64,000 nt of DNA from Trueperaceae bacterium (GCA_023954415.1 JAMLIB010000002.1:124001-188000), one strand, 5' to 3'; shown: positions 34,450-43,844, numbered from the stretch's first letter. Numbers and translations: made by a program. Notes: a model not told the origin generated them from the sequence alone.

Positions 34450-36057
34450 ATGCATAGACTAAGGCGCTTCGTTTCCTGGACCGTCTGGTCCCTATGTCTA
34501 GCAATTCCGCTTGTCGGAATGGCACTAGCTCAAGAACGCGGCGGCACGCTTACGGTCGCACTCAACTACGACCTCGACACGCTCGACCCGTACGCGAGCG
34601 GCTTCCTCACGGACGTCCAGGCCACGTTCCTGGCGGGCCTCGTGGCCCCGGACCACGACGCCCAGTACGTTCCCGTCCTGGCGCAAGAGGTGCCCACGCT
34701 CGAGAACGGCGGCATCGTCCTGAGCGAGGACGGCACCAAGATGACGGTGACCTACCACCTCCGCCCCGGTCTCAAGTGGGCGGACGGCGAGCCGGTCACC
34801 TCGGCGGACGTGGTGTTCACCTGGGAGGCCGTGAAGGACCCGAACTACCTGGGCCCCGAGAAGGACGGCACCGCCGAGATCGAGCGCATCGAGACGCCGG
34901 ACGAGCTGACCGCCGTCGTCTACTACGACGGCGTGTACTCCGGCTTCAAGGCGTCGCTCTTCACTTACGGCGTGCTCCCGAAGCATGCCCTCGAGGGCAA
35001 GGACCTGAACAAGGACCCTTACTGGGACGCCCCGTTCGGCGCCGGGCCGTTCATGGTGACCGAGTTCAGCCGTGGCCAGCACGTCATAGTCGAGCGCAAC
35101 CCCTACTACTTCGAGACCGACGCCAACGGCGTTCAGCTCCCCTACCTGGATCGCATCATCTTCAAGATCATCCCGGACTCGAACACCCAGACGACGCAAC
35201 TCCGCTCCGGCGAGGTCGGCTTCGCCTACAACGTGCCCTACACCTCGTTGGCGACGCTGAGGAACACCCCTGACCTGGAGATCGTGAGCGCCAAGACGTT
35301 GGCCTTCCGTCACCTCACGTTCAACCTCAGGAACGAGCAGCTGGCCGACCTCGCCGTGCGCCAGGCGTTCGCGCACGCCGTCGACCGCACCGCGCTCAAC
35401 CGCGCGCTTGGCGACTACATGATCCCCATCGACACGTTCGTGGTGTCCACCTTCTGGTACACGAGCGACGACGTGCCCACCTACGGCTACGACCCCGAGC
35501 TCGCACGCCAGCTCCTCCTGGACGCGGGTTACACCCCCGGCCGGGACGGGATCATGGAGAAGGACGGCAAGCGCCTCTCGTTCGACTTCATGACGCAAGC
35601 CGGTCGGGCCGAGTACGAGACCGCGCAGCAGGTCCTGATCGCTCAGATGAAGGCCATCGGCATCGAGCTGAAGCCGGACAACAAGGCCGGCGCGGCGCTC
35701 TCCGAGGCGCGGCGCAGCGGCGGCTTCGACGTCTGGTACTCCGGTTGGATCACCCCCGCCGACCCCATCGACTCCTACGTCTCCTTCTACGCCACCGATG
35801 GCTTCAACAACGGCGGCGCCTACAGCAACCCCGACGCCGACGCCGCCCTCCACGCGGCGGCCGGCTCCCTCGACCCGGACGAGACCGCCGCCTACATGCA
35901 CGAGGCGCAGCAGATCGTTCTGACCGACCTGCCCTCCATCCCCCTCTTCGAGACCCCGTCCATCGTCGTGACGACGAACAAGCTCCAAGGGTTCGTCTCC
36001 AACCCGACCAACCAGACCAACTTCCGGCAAGTCGCGCCCTGGTGGCTCGCGAAGTAA
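34450..36057 (+). CDS. Family 5 (peptide-type) ABC solute-binding protein
   Basis: 535 aa, ATG with GAGGAGG upstream. Signal peptide to about residue 28 (GMALAQ), no lipobox. SBP_bac_5 marks: ALNYDLDTLDPYASG, VTYHLRPGLKWADGEPV, AFAHAVDRTALN. The family binds peptides but also glycans, opines, nickel or glutathione. Receptor of the transporter encoded next; the accompanying catabolic genes argue for a small, modified amino acid or sugar-amino acid ligand rather than ordinary peptides (inference). Confidence 0.92.
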   Translation: MHRLRRFVSWTVWSLCLAIPLVGMALAQERGGTLTVALNYDLDTLDPYASGFLTDVQATFLAGLVAPDHDAQYVPVLAQEVPTLENGGIVLSEDGTKMTVTYHLRPGLKWADGEPVTSADVVFTWEAVKDPNYLGPEKDGTAEIERIETPDELTAVVYYDGVYSGFKASLFTYGVLPKHALEGKDLNKDPYWDAPFGAGPFMVTEFSRGQHVIVERNPYYFETDANGVQLPYLDRIIFKIIPDSNTQTTQLRSGEVGFAYNVPYTSLATLRNTPDLEIVSAKTLAFRHLTFNLRNEQLADLAVRQAFAHAVDRTALNRALGDYMIPIDTFVVSTFWYTSDDVPTYGYDPELARQLLLDAGYTPGRDGIMEKDGKRLSFDFMTQAGRAEYETAQQVLIAQMKAIGIELKPDNKAGAALSEARRSGGFDVWYSGWITPADPIDSYVSFYATDGFNNGGAYSNPDADAALHAAAGSLDPDETAAYMHEAQQIVLTDLPSIPLFETPSIVVTTNKLQGFVSNPTNQTNFRQVAPWWLAK

Positions 36058-36071
36058 GAAGAACGACCGCG

Positions 36072-36099
36072 CCGCGAGGGGCCCCAACGCCCCTCGCGG
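36072..36099 (+). other. Intercistronic hairpin after binding-protein gene
   Basis: Perfect 11-bp stem CCGCGAGGGGC / GCCCCTCGCGG with a 6-nt loop, 14 nt after the stop and 22 nt before the permease GTG. No U-tract. Confidence 0.65.
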
Positions 36100-36121
36100 T
36101 CGCCCTCGCGCAAGGACGCCC

Positions 36122-37078
36122 GTGAACCTCACCACCTTCGTCGTCAAACGGGTTCTGTCGGCGGTACCGCTGCTCCTGGGCATCTCCGTCATCTTGTTCG
36201 GCGTGTTGCACTTGGCGCCCGGCGGTCCGCTCGACGTCTACGCCGACATCCCGGGTGTGAGCCAGGCGGCGCTGGACAACATCAAGCGCGAGCTCGGCCT
36301 CGACCAGCCCCTGCCCGTCCAGTACGTGAAGTGGCTGGGAGCGGCCGTTCGGGGAGAGTGGGGTTACAGCATCCGCACCGGCCGGGCGGTGTCCAAGGAC
36401 ATCCGGGAACGGATGCCGGCCACGTTCCTGCTCGGAGGCACGGCCTTCCTGTTGGCCCTGGCCACCGCTATCCCCCTGGGCGTCCTCAGCGCCGTCAGGC
36501 AGTACAGCGCTCTCGACTACACCTTCACGTTCCTATCTTTCATCGGCTTCTCCATGCCGATCTTCTGGCTCGCGCTCATGCTGCAATCGCTGTTCGCGGT
36601 CCACCTGCAGCTGCTGCCCTCGGCCGGCATGTACACGATCGGGGACGGCGGGTTGGCGGACAGGCTCCGCCATCTCGCGCTGCCCGCCTCCATCCTGGCG
36701 GTCGCGTACATGGCGAGTTGGGGCCGCTTCACCCGCGCCTCCATGCTGGACGTGTTCGGCCTCGACTACATACGGACCGCGCGGGCGAAAGGCCTCGGAG
36801 AGCGGGCGGTCATCTACCGCCACGCGCTGAAGAACGCGCTCGTCCCCGTGATCACGATCGTCGCCCTCGACTTCGCCGGCATGATCTCCGGCGCGGTCAT
36901 CACCGAGACGATCTTCGCCTGGCCGGGCATGGGACGCTTGTTCATCGAGTCGATGAACGGCCGCGACTACCCCGTCCTCATGGCCCTCCTGATGATCGGG
37001 TCGTTCGCGCTGGTGGCCATCAACCTGATCACCGACATCGTGTACTCCATCGTCGACGCCCGGATCCGCTATGACTGA
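36122..37078 (+). CDS. Dipeptide/oligopeptide ABC permease, DppB type
   Basis: 318 aa, GTG start. LHLAPGGPLDVYAD, LGLDQPLPVQYVKWL and EAA loop RAKGLGERAVIYRHALKNA identify the family; about six membrane helices. Overlaps the DppC-type gene by 8 nt, ensuring coupled translation of the heterodimeric channel. Confidence 0.92.
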   Translation: MNLTTFVVKRVLSAVPLLLGISVILFGVLHLAPGGPLDVYADIPGVSQAALDNIKRELGLDQPLPVQYVKWLGAAVRGEWGYSIRTGRAVSKDIRERMPATFLLGGTAFLLALATAIPLGVLSAVRQYSALDYTFTFLSFIGFSMPIFWLALMLQSLFAVHLQLLPSAGMYTIGDGGLADRLRHLALPASILAVAYMASWGRFTRASMLDVFGLDYIRTARAKGLGERAVIYRHALKNALVPVITIVALDFAGMISGAVITETIFAWPGMGRLFIESMNGRDYPVLMALLMIGSFALVAINLITDIVYSIVDARIRYD

Positions 37079-37940
37079 CCCCGTAGCCGCGCGGGCTCCC
37101 CGCACCTTCCTGGGCGAGGCGCTGAAGCGCTTCCGCAGGCACAAGCTGGCCGTCGCCAGCCTCGGGCTGCTGGTCGTCCTCTCCCTGGCCGCGGTGTTCG
37201 CTCCGTACCTGACGCCTTACACCTTCGACGGTCAGGACGTCGCCCTGCTCGGCATGCCGACCCCACCCAGCCTTGCCCACCCGATGGGAACGGACCATCT
37301 CGGCCGCGACAACGCGACACGCGTGCTCTACGGCGCTCGCGTCTCGCTCCTCGTCGGTCTCCTGAGCGCCCTGATCGCGACGCTCGTCGGCACGGTCGTC
37401 GGCGCGCTCGCCGGCTTCTACGGGGGCGCCACGGACAACGTCCTCATGCGCGCCACCGACGTGGTCCTGTCCATCCCCCTGCTGCCCCTCGTGATCGTCT
37501 TGTCGGGCTTCCTAAGACCCAACCTCTACCTGTTGGTCCTGATCATCGGCGTGCTCGGCTGGATGGGGACCGCGCGACTCGTTCGGAGTCAGTTCCTGTC
37601 GCTGCGCGGACGCGATTTCGTCGAGGCGTCGCGCGCGCTCGGCGGTTCCGGGATCAGGATCATGTTCCTGCACATGCTCCCGAACGCCCTGGGGCCGATC
37701 CTGGTCAGCACGACCCTCTCGGTCGGTGGCGCCATCCTGCTGGAATCGGCGCTCTCCTTCTTCGGCTTCGGCGTGCAGCCTCCGACACCGACCTGGGGCA
37801 ACCTCCTCAACTCGTCGCGGGACTGGCTTGACATCGCCCCCTGGATAGCCACGTTCCCCGGCCTGTTCATCCTCATGACCGTGCTCGCGGTCAACTTCCT
37901 GGGCGACGGGCTGCGGGACGCCTTCGACCCGCGCCTGTGA
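37071..37940 (+). CDS. Dipeptide/oligopeptide ABC permease, DppC type
   Basis: 289 aa, ATG inside the end of the DppB-type gene. MGTDHLGRDNATRVLYGARVS region, EAA loop RALGGSGIRIMFLHMLPNA, and LGDGLRDAFDP at the C-terminus. Completes the membrane channel; ATPase subunits must come from another locus. Confidence 0.92.
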   Translation: MTDPVAARAPRTFLGEALKRFRRHKLAVASLGLLVVLSLAAVFAPYLTPYTFDGQDVALLGMPTPPSLAHPMGTDHLGRDNATRVLYGARVSLLVGLLSALIATLVGTVVGALAGFYGGATDNVLMRATDVVLSIPLLPLVIVLSGFLRPNLYLLVLIIGVLGWMGTARLVRSQFLSLRGRDFVEASRALGGSGIRIMFLHMLPNALGPILVSTTLSVGGAILLESALSFFGFGVQPPTPTWGNLLNSSRDWLDIAPWIATFPGLFILMTVLAVNFLGDGLRDAFDPRL

Positions 37941-37995
37941 GCCCTTCAGGGCGTCCCCGCCGCCCGCACGCGGCCGCGGGGCGAAAGGAGTACCG

Positions 37996-39093
37996 GTGAA
38001 GATACTGATCGTTGGTTCCGGCGCCATCGGCGGCCTGGCAGGCGCGCACATGACGCGCGCGGGCCACGACGTCACCCTCGTCGATCGGTGGCGAGAGCAT
38101 GTCGAGGCGATGAACGCGGGCGGCCTCAGGTTCGACGGCGTCCGCGGCGAGTTCGTCATCCCCGTGACGGCCATCACCCCCGACGAGCTCCCGCGGCACG
38201 TGGCCGCCAAGGGTCCTCTCGAAGCCGTGCTGATAGCCACCAAGTCCCAGCACACGGAGGGCGCCGTGAGGCTGCTCCTCCCGCTGATGAGCAGCGAGAC
38301 GTTCATCGTCTCCTACCAGAACGGCTTCAACGAGCCCATGATCGCCGAGCTGTTGAGCGAGGCGGGGATCGGCGGCGAGGAGCGCGTCATGGGGTCGATC
38401 CCGAACTACGGCGGCGCGCTCGTCGACCCGGGGCACATCGAGTTCGTGCACGAGGGGCCCATCCAACTGGGCGAGATGACGAGGCAGCGGACGCGGCGGC
38501 TGGCCGACCTGGCCGAGGCGCTGTCCTCGCTCACGGAAGTCCAGCTCTCGGACAACATCTGGGGCCAGATCTGGGCGAAGGAGGTCTACTCGCAGCAGGT
38601 CGTCTTCAGCGCTCTGGCGGACGCGCGGATCCATGAGACGCTCGGCGTCGAGAGGTACGCGCGACTGGCGGGCGCGGTGGTGCGCGAGGCGCTCGAGATC
38701 GCGGAGGCTTGCGGCATAACCGTCGAGGCGTTCGACTTCTTCGATCCGGCCAACTACAAGCCCGCTACGGCCGCGGACACCCGCCGGCTCATCGCCAACA
38801 TCGACCACGCCATCTGGCTCCTGAAGAAGGACCAGAAGCCGTCGGAGCACGTCTTCAAGAAGCAGGGCTCCGGCATCTGGTGGGACATCGTCTACCGGAA
38901 GCGCGCCTCGGAGGTGGGCGCCATGAGCGGGGCGCTCGTCGAGTACGGGAAGGGCGCCGGGGCGGACACGCGCCTCGTGGAGAAGCTCGGCGCCATGATC
39001 CTCGAGATCGAGGCCGGCGAGCGAGAACTCGGCTTTCACAACTACGACGAGCTGGAGGCCTACGTCCGCGGTATCGGCAAGGAGCTGCCATGA
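37996..39093 (+). CDS. Ketopantoate reductase/ApbA-family dehydrogenase
   Basis: 365 aa, ATG with AAAGGAG upstream. N-terminal NAD(P) site GSGAIGG at residues 7-13 and the family lysine in IWAKEVYSQQ near residue 196. About 60 residues longer than PanE (about 300), with a distinct C-terminal segment, and placed in a catabolic operon instead of pantothenate synthesis. It likely oxidises or reduces a 2-hydroxy/2-oxo acid or an N-(carboxyalkyl)amino acid. It resembles opine dehydrogenase relatives in fold only; the reaction is open. Confidence 0.82.
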   Translation: MKILIVGSGAIGGLAGAHMTRAGHDVTLVDRWREHVEAMNAGGLRFDGVRGEFVIPVTAITPDELPRHVAAKGPLEAVLIATKSQHTEGAVRLLLPLMSSETFIVSYQNGFNEPMIAELLSEAGIGGEERVMGSIPNYGGALVDPGHIEFVHEGPIQLGEMTRQRTRRLADLAEALSSLTEVQLSDNIWGQIWAKEVYSQQVVFSALADARIHETLGVERYARLAGAVVREALEIAEACGITVEAFDFFDPANYKPATAADTRRLIANIDHAIWLLKKDQKPSEHVFKKQGSGIWWDIVYRKRASEVGAMSGALVEYGKGAGADTRLVEKLGAMILEIEAGERELGFHNYDELEAYVRGIGKELP

Positions 39094-40214
39094 GCGCGAA
39101 GAGACTCGGAGTCGGCGTCCTCGGCGCCCATGCCTGGGCCGAGAAAGCCCACCTGCCCGGCTACGCCGCCTACGACAGGGCGCGGCTCGTCGCCATCTGC
39201 GACGTGGTGCCCGAGCGCGCCAACGCGCTGGCGGCGCAGTTCGGGGTCGAGCGCGTCTACACGGACCCGGCCGATCTGATCGCCGACCCGGACGTGGAGC
39301 TGGTCGACGTGTGCACGCCAACGGACACCCACCTGCCCCTCAGCCTCGCGGCGATAGCGGCGCGCAAGCACGTGCTCTCGGAGAAGCCGCTCGCCCGCGA
39401 TGCGCGCGACGCCTTCGCGGCGGCGACCGCCGCGGCGGAGGCCGGGGTGCGCACCAAGCTCGGGTTCACGTTCCGCTACTCGCCCGCCGTGAGGCAGCTG
39501 AAGCGTTGGATAGACGACGGCTCTCTCGGGGAGATCTTCCACGTGCACGGTTTCGAGCAGAACAGCCAGTTCCTCGACCCCGACTTCCCCATCCGCCAGG
39601 TCGAACCCGGCGCGGATTGGAACACCCTCCTGCCGTCGAGCATCGTCGGTTACGGCTCCCATCTCCTCGACCTCATGCGGTGGTGCGCGGGCGAGTTCGG
39701 CAGCGTCGCCGCCACGATGCGCAACTTCATCCCCGAGCGCGTCGTGCGCGGCTACGAGGGGCGGCGGCGCATCGGCATCGAGGACGGCACCGTGGCCACC
39801 GTGGAGTTCGCCACCGGCGCCCACGGCGTGCTGCAGACGTCGTACATCGCCGTGGGCAACTACCCCGGCGTCGAGTTGCGCGTGTACGGCTCTAAGGGTG
39901 CGGCCGTCGCGCGCTTGATCAGCGAGTTCGGCGTCGCGGAGACGCTCCACCTCGCCACGGCGGACGAGGTCGAGTTCCGCAAGGTCGACCTGCCCGCCGG
40001 CGCGCTGCCCCCCGGCACCACCCTCAACACCCCGTGGCCGGAGCTGTACTACCGCAACCTCGTGCGCCACTTCGTCGACGAGATCCTGGACGACACGAGC
40101 CCGGAGTGCACCTTCCTGGACGGCGCGAAGAGCCAGGAGCTCGTCAACGCCATCGTCCTGGCCAGCCAGGAACGCCGCTGGGTCGACCTGCCGCTCTACG
40201 GCGCGTCGGAGTAG
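39090..40214 (+). CDS. Gfo/Idh/MocA-family oxidoreductase
   Basis: 374 aa from ATG 39090 (ATGA overlap with the preceding gene). N-terminal Rossmann domain with GAHAWAEKAHLPGY in place of the usual GxGxxG, EKPLARD at about 97-103 carrying the family Lys-Pro, and C-terminal beta-sheet domain with GYGSHLLDLMRW (the His-Asp region). These enzymes oxidise or reduce a sugar, cyclitol or amino-sugar hydroxyl with NAD(P). One of two such enzymes in this operon. Confidence 0.88.
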   Translation: MSAKRLGVGVLGAHAWAEKAHLPGYAAYDRARLVAICDVVPERANALAAQFGVERVYTDPADLIADPDVELVDVCTPTDTHLPLSLAAIAARKHVLSEKPLARDARDAFAAATAAAEAGVRTKLGFTFRYSPAVRQLKRWIDDGSLGEIFHVHGFEQNSQFLDPDFPIRQVEPGADWNTLLPSSIVGYGSHLLDLMRWCAGEFGSVAATMRNFIPERVVRGYEGRRRIGIEDGTVATVEFATGAHGVLQTSYIAVGNYPGVELRVYGSKGAAVARLISEFGVAETLHLATADEVEFRKVDLPAGALPPGTTLNTPWPELYYRNLVRHFVDEILDDTSPECTFLDGAKSQELVNAIVLASQERRWVDLPLYGASE

Positions 40215-40216
40215 GC

Positions 40217-41830
40217 GTGGCCCTGCAAGACCTGACCCGCAGGTACCTCGACCTCCACCTGGCGCTGCGCCCGGTCGACAGCACCTTCATGGGCTACGAG
40301 GACCGGGATCACGAGCTCCCTCCCGCCACGCCCGCGGCCTTGGAGCAGGAGACGTCGGAACTCGCCTCGCTGGCGCTCGAGCTGCGGCGTCAGCCGGCGG
40401 GCGCCACGGCCGAGGACCGGATCGCGCGCGCGGCCCTACATGGAGCCGTGCAGCACGCCCTGCGCGAGAACGAGGCGCGTCCGCGGCTCGCGAACCCGGC
40501 TTGGTACACGGGCGAGGCGGCGTTCGGGCTCATAGCGTTGCTCCTCCGCACGCCGTCCGGCCACGTGGGCGACGCGCTCAGGCAGCGCGTAGAAGCACTG
40601 CCGGCGTTCCTCGCAGCCGGCGCGGCGCGGCTGGCGGGCGCGGCAGCGCCGGCCGATTGGGTGACGCGAGCGAAGCTCGAGGCGCAGGCCCTCGAGCGCC
40701 TGCTCACGCACGGCCTTCCACTCCATGCGCTCGCCGGCTCGGTGCCTCCCGATGCGGTGGCGGCGGCCTGCAAGGCCGCCGCTGCGTTCGCCTCGTCGTT
40801 GGCGCCGTCCGCCGACTCGGACCCGGCCGCACCGGCGGGCTATCTCGCCCACCTGTTCGCCGAGGTGCATCAGCTGCCCATGCCCGTGAAAGAAGCCGAG
40901 GCGCTGGCCCTCGAGGGGTTCGAGCGCGCCAGGGCCGCGTTGGAGGCCAAGGCGCGCGCGGCCGACCCGGAGGAGTCCTGGCGGGCGCAACTGGCGAGGC
41001 TCGAGGGCGATCACCCGCCCCTACCCGACGTGATCGCGACCTACTCCCGCCTGCACGAGCGGGCGATGGCGGAGGCGGAGCGCGCCGGCCTGGTGACCCC
41101 CGCGCTCGGTTACGGGCTGCGGTTCGCCTACCTGCCCGAATGGGCGCGCGGCGTGGCGCACGAGCTCTACTTCCTCTTCTACCGGTCGCCGGCGGCCATG
41201 AGCCCCGGTAGCGCCAGCCCGTACTGGGTCTTCGCCCCTGGGGCCGACCTCGACGCCTACCTGCGAGGCCAGAGCTACGCGACCATCAAGCTCACGCACG
41301 CGGTTCACCACGGCTCGATCGGACATCACACGCAGAACGCGCGCGCCAGGGAGTCCGCGGTATCGCTCGGCAGGCTGGCGGGCACCGACTGCGCGTCCGG
41401 GATCGCCCTCCTCGCGGGCGGCACCATGATCGAGGGGTGGGCATGCTACTCGCAGGACCTGCTGCTCGAGGCGGACGGCTTCTACACGCCTGCCGAGGAG
41501 TTGCTGCTCGCGCATGCGGAGCTCAGGAACACGGCCATGTGCCTCGCTGACATCCGGCTCCATACCGGGGTCTGGAGCCTCGCGCAGATGCGCGCCTTCT
41601 ACGAGGACGAGGTGGGGATCGGTTCGCAGCGCGCGTGGACCGAGACGACTAGGAACTCCATGTGGCCGAGCACGAGGTCGATGTACTGGCTCGGTACGCG
41701 AGCCATCAGGCAGTTCCGGCGTGACGTCGGAGGCGAAGCGCGGCGGTTCCACGACGCCCTGCTGGCGTTCGGCTCCGTTCCCGTCTACCCCGTCGGCGAG
41801 GAGCTGCTGCGCGCGAAGGAGAGAGCATGA
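40217..41830 (+). CDS. DUF885 protein with degenerate zinc motif
   Basis: 537 aa from GTG 40217, 2 nt after the preceding stop. Overall DUF885 layout: N-terminal YLDLHLALRPVDSTFMGYEDRDHE, WYTGEAAFGLIALL, and a C-terminal helical domain with MIEGWACYSQDLLLEADG. Where the family has HExxPGHxxQ, this protein reads V-HHGSIGHHTQ: the catalytic Glu is His and the Pro is Ile. The downstream EGWACY Glu is kept. Either a non-peptidase enzyme using the same scaffold or an altered metal site. Its GTG and the ATGA at its end tie it tightly to its neighbours. Confidence 0.82.
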   Translation: MALQDLTRRYLDLHLALRPVDSTFMGYEDRDHELPPATPAALEQETSELASLALELRRQPAGATAEDRIARAALHGAVQHALRENEARPRLANPAWYTGEAAFGLIALLLRTPSGHVGDALRQRVEALPAFLAAGAARLAGAAAPADWVTRAKLEAQALERLLTHGLPLHALAGSVPPDAVAAACKAAAAFASSLAPSADSDPAAPAGYLAHLFAEVHQLPMPVKEAEALALEGFERARAALEAKARAADPEESWRAQLARLEGDHPPLPDVIATYSRLHERAMAEAERAGLVTPALGYGLRFAYLPEWARGVAHELYFLFYRSPAAMSPGSASPYWVFAPGADLDAYLRGQSYATIKLTHAVHHGSIGHHTQNARARESAVSLGRLAGTDCASGIALLAGGTMIEGWACYSQDLLLEADGFYTPAEELLLAHAELRNTAMCLADIRLHTGVWSLAQMRAFYEDEVGIGSQRAWTETTRNSMWPSTRSMYWLGTRAIRQFRRDVGGEARRFHDALLAFGSVPVYPVGEELLRAKERA

Positions 41831-42711
41831 CCGCTTTCGGTGGCGTTCACACCATCATGCCCACGCCGTTCACTGAGGACGGCGCGCTCGACCTGGCCAG
41901 CCTCGAGACGCTGACGGAGTTCCTGATCGGCCGCGGCGTAGACGGCCTCGTGGTGCTGGGCGTGCTGGGAGAGGCCCCCAAGCTGTCGCAACGCGAACAG
42001 GACGAGGTGATAGCGACGACCGTGAAGGCCGCCGCCGGCCGGGTGCCGGTCTTCGCCGGCGCGGGAGCGGGCGGCACCGATCTCGCGGTGGAGCGCGGCA
42101 AGAACGCCGTGGCGCGCGGGGCTGGCGGGCTCCTGGTCGCGCCGCCGCCCGTGCAGAACGACGCCGTCATCTACGAGTACTACCGGCGCATGGACGCCGC
42201 CATCGACACTCCGATCATCCTTCACGACTACCCGGCGGCGACGGGCGTGAGCATGACCGTGCCGCTCGTGGCGCGGATGCACGACGAGCTGCGGAACGTG
42301 AGCGTGATCAAGCTGGAGGACACGCCCAGCGTTCCGAAGGTCTCGGCGCTGCGGGCCATGGGGTGCGAGATCGGCATCGTCGGGGGGCTCGGCGGGCTCT
42401 ACTTCCTCGAGGAGCTGGAGCGCGGAGCGAACGGCATCATGACCGGCTTCTCGTATCCCGAGGTCCTGGTCGCGGTCTACCGGGCGTTCGTCGGCGGAGA
42501 CGTCGCGGCCGCGCGCCGGACCTTCTACGCCGCCTGCCCGCTCATACGCTACGAGTTCCAACCCGGCATCGGCCTGGCTCTGCGCAAGGAGGTCTACCGC
42601 TCGCGAGGCGCGATCCGCAGCGCCCACGTGCGGCATCCCGGCGCCCAGATCGACCCGGTCGCCCAGCGCGAGCTCGCCAACGTGATCGCGCACGTCTGGC
42701 CGAACGGCTGA
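41827..42711 (+). CDS. DapA/NAL-family Schiff-base lyase or synthase
   Basis: 294 aa, ATGA overlap with the DUF885 gene. TIM barrel of the N-acetylneuraminate lyase/dihydrodipicolinate synthase family; Schiff-base Lys in VIKLEDTP near residue 160, Tyr in LHDYPA near residue 136, and GVLGE in place of the DapA GTTGE. The loss of the DapA threonines speaks for a catabolic aldolase (2-keto-3-deoxy sugar acid, 4-hydroxy-2-oxo acid or similar) rather than lysine synthesis. Confidence 0.88.
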   Translation: MTAFGGVHTIMPTPFTEDGALDLASLETLTEFLIGRGVDGLVVLGVLGEAPKLSQREQDEVIATTVKAAAGRVPVFAGAGAGGTDLAVERGKNAVARGAGGLLVAPPPVQNDAVIYEYYRRMDAAIDTPIILHDYPAATGVSMTVPLVARMHDELRNVSVIKLEDTPSVPKVSALRAMGCEIGIVGGLGGLYFLEELERGANGIMTGFSYPEVLVAVYRAFVGGDVAAARRTFYAACPLIRYEFQPGIGLALRKEVYRSRGAIRSAHVRHPGAQIDPVAQRELANVIAHVWPNG

Positions 42712-42715
42712 AGGC

Positions 42716-43708
42716 GTGGCCCGGACCGTCGTCCGCTGGGGCGTGCTGAGCACGGCCAACATCGGGGCCAAGGCCGTGGCGCCGGCCATCGCGCGCTCGG
42801 CGAACGGCCGCCTGCTGGCGGTCGCCAGTAGGAGCGCCTCCAAGGCCGAGGAGTACGCGGAGCGCCTCGGCGGCGAACGCCACTACGGGTCGTACCAGGC
42901 TTTGCTCGACGACCCCGACGTCGACGCCGTCTACATCCCCCTGCCCAACAGCCTGCACCTGGAGTGGACCCTCAAGGCCCTCGAGGCCGGCAAGCACGTG
43001 CTATGCGAGAAGCCCCTCGCCCTGTCGGCGGCGGAGTGCCTGAGCATGCACGCCGCGGCCAGGCTCTCGGGACGCCGCCTGATGGAGGCGTTCATGTACC
43101 GCTTCCACCCCCGCATCGCCGAGGCCCGGGCGCTCATCGCCGGCGGGGAGCTCGGGGCCATACGCCTGATCCGCGCCGCCTTCGGCTTCACGGTGGCCGA
43201 CCCGACCAACATCCGCCTGCGTCCGGAGCTGGGCGGCGGCTCGCTGATGGACGTGGGCTGCTACTGCGTGGACGTGGCCCGGCTCCTCCTGGCGGCGGAG
43301 CCGGACGAGGCCGAGGCGCGCGCCGTCTGGTCGGGCTCGGGGGTGGACGTTCACCTGCTCGGGCAACTCCGCTTCGCGGAGACGTACCTGCGCTTCGACT
43401 GCTCGCTCGACACCGTGCGGCAGGAGTACGTCGAGGTCGTGGGAACCGAGGGCCGCATGCGCCTGGACCAGGCGTTCCTGCCCGGCACGGCGCCGACCGC
43501 CATCGACATGATGACCAGGGCCGAGGGCGAGAAGACGATCGCCGTTCCCGGAGTGGACGAGTACCAGCTGATGGTCGAGCGCTTCGCCGAGGCGGTCCTC
43601 ACCGGCACCGAGCCGCACTACTCGGCCCTGCATGCGGCCGCGGGCATGGCCGCCATCGAGGCCCTGTACGCGTCGGCCCGCGCCGGGGGCGTGCCCACGC
43701 GGGTCTAG
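42716..43708 (+). CDS. Gfo/Idh/MocA-family dehydrogenase
   Basis: 330 aa, GTG start 4 nt after the DapA-family stop. Resembles glucose-fructose oxidoreductase/1,5-anhydrofructose or trans-dihydrodiol dehydrogenase-like members: STANIGAKAVAPAI at the N-terminus, YIPLPNSLHLEW, CEKPLAL, EAFMYRFHP and GGGSLMDVGCYCVD. Uses NAD(P). Last gene of the eight-gene operon; the sugar-type relatives suggest that the transported compound contains a sugar or polyol part. Confidence 0.88.
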   Translation: MARTVVRWGVLSTANIGAKAVAPAIARSANGRLLAVASRSASKAEEYAERLGGERHYGSYQALLDDPDVDAVYIPLPNSLHLEWTLKALEAGKHVLCEKPLALSAAECLSMHAAARLSGRRLMEAFMYRFHPRIAEARALIAGGELGAIRLIRAAFGFTVADPTNIRLRPELGGGSLMDVGCYCVDVARLLLAAEPDEAEARAVWSGSGVDVHLLGQLRFAETYLRFDCSLDTVRQEYVEVVGTEGRMRLDQAFLPGTAPTAIDMMTRAEGEKTIAVPGVDEYQLMVERFAEAVLTGTEPHYSALHAAAGMAAIEALYASARAGGVPTRV

Positions 43709-43844
43709 GCGGTCTCCCTCGGGTCCGGCACTGCCTCCGTTGATGACGGATGCGCCCAAGGCGGTCTCGGCGCCGTAAGCGTCACGTACGACTCGGCGAG
43801 GCGGCAGCCATGACCTCGTCAGCGGCGGTGCGCAGCCAACGCCG

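Noticed and set aside
37941-37952. GCCCTTCAGGGC as terminator after the third DppC gene
   Set aside because: Only a 5-bp stem with a 2-nt loop and no U-tract, and the downstream gene is co-directional with its own Shine-Dalgarno.
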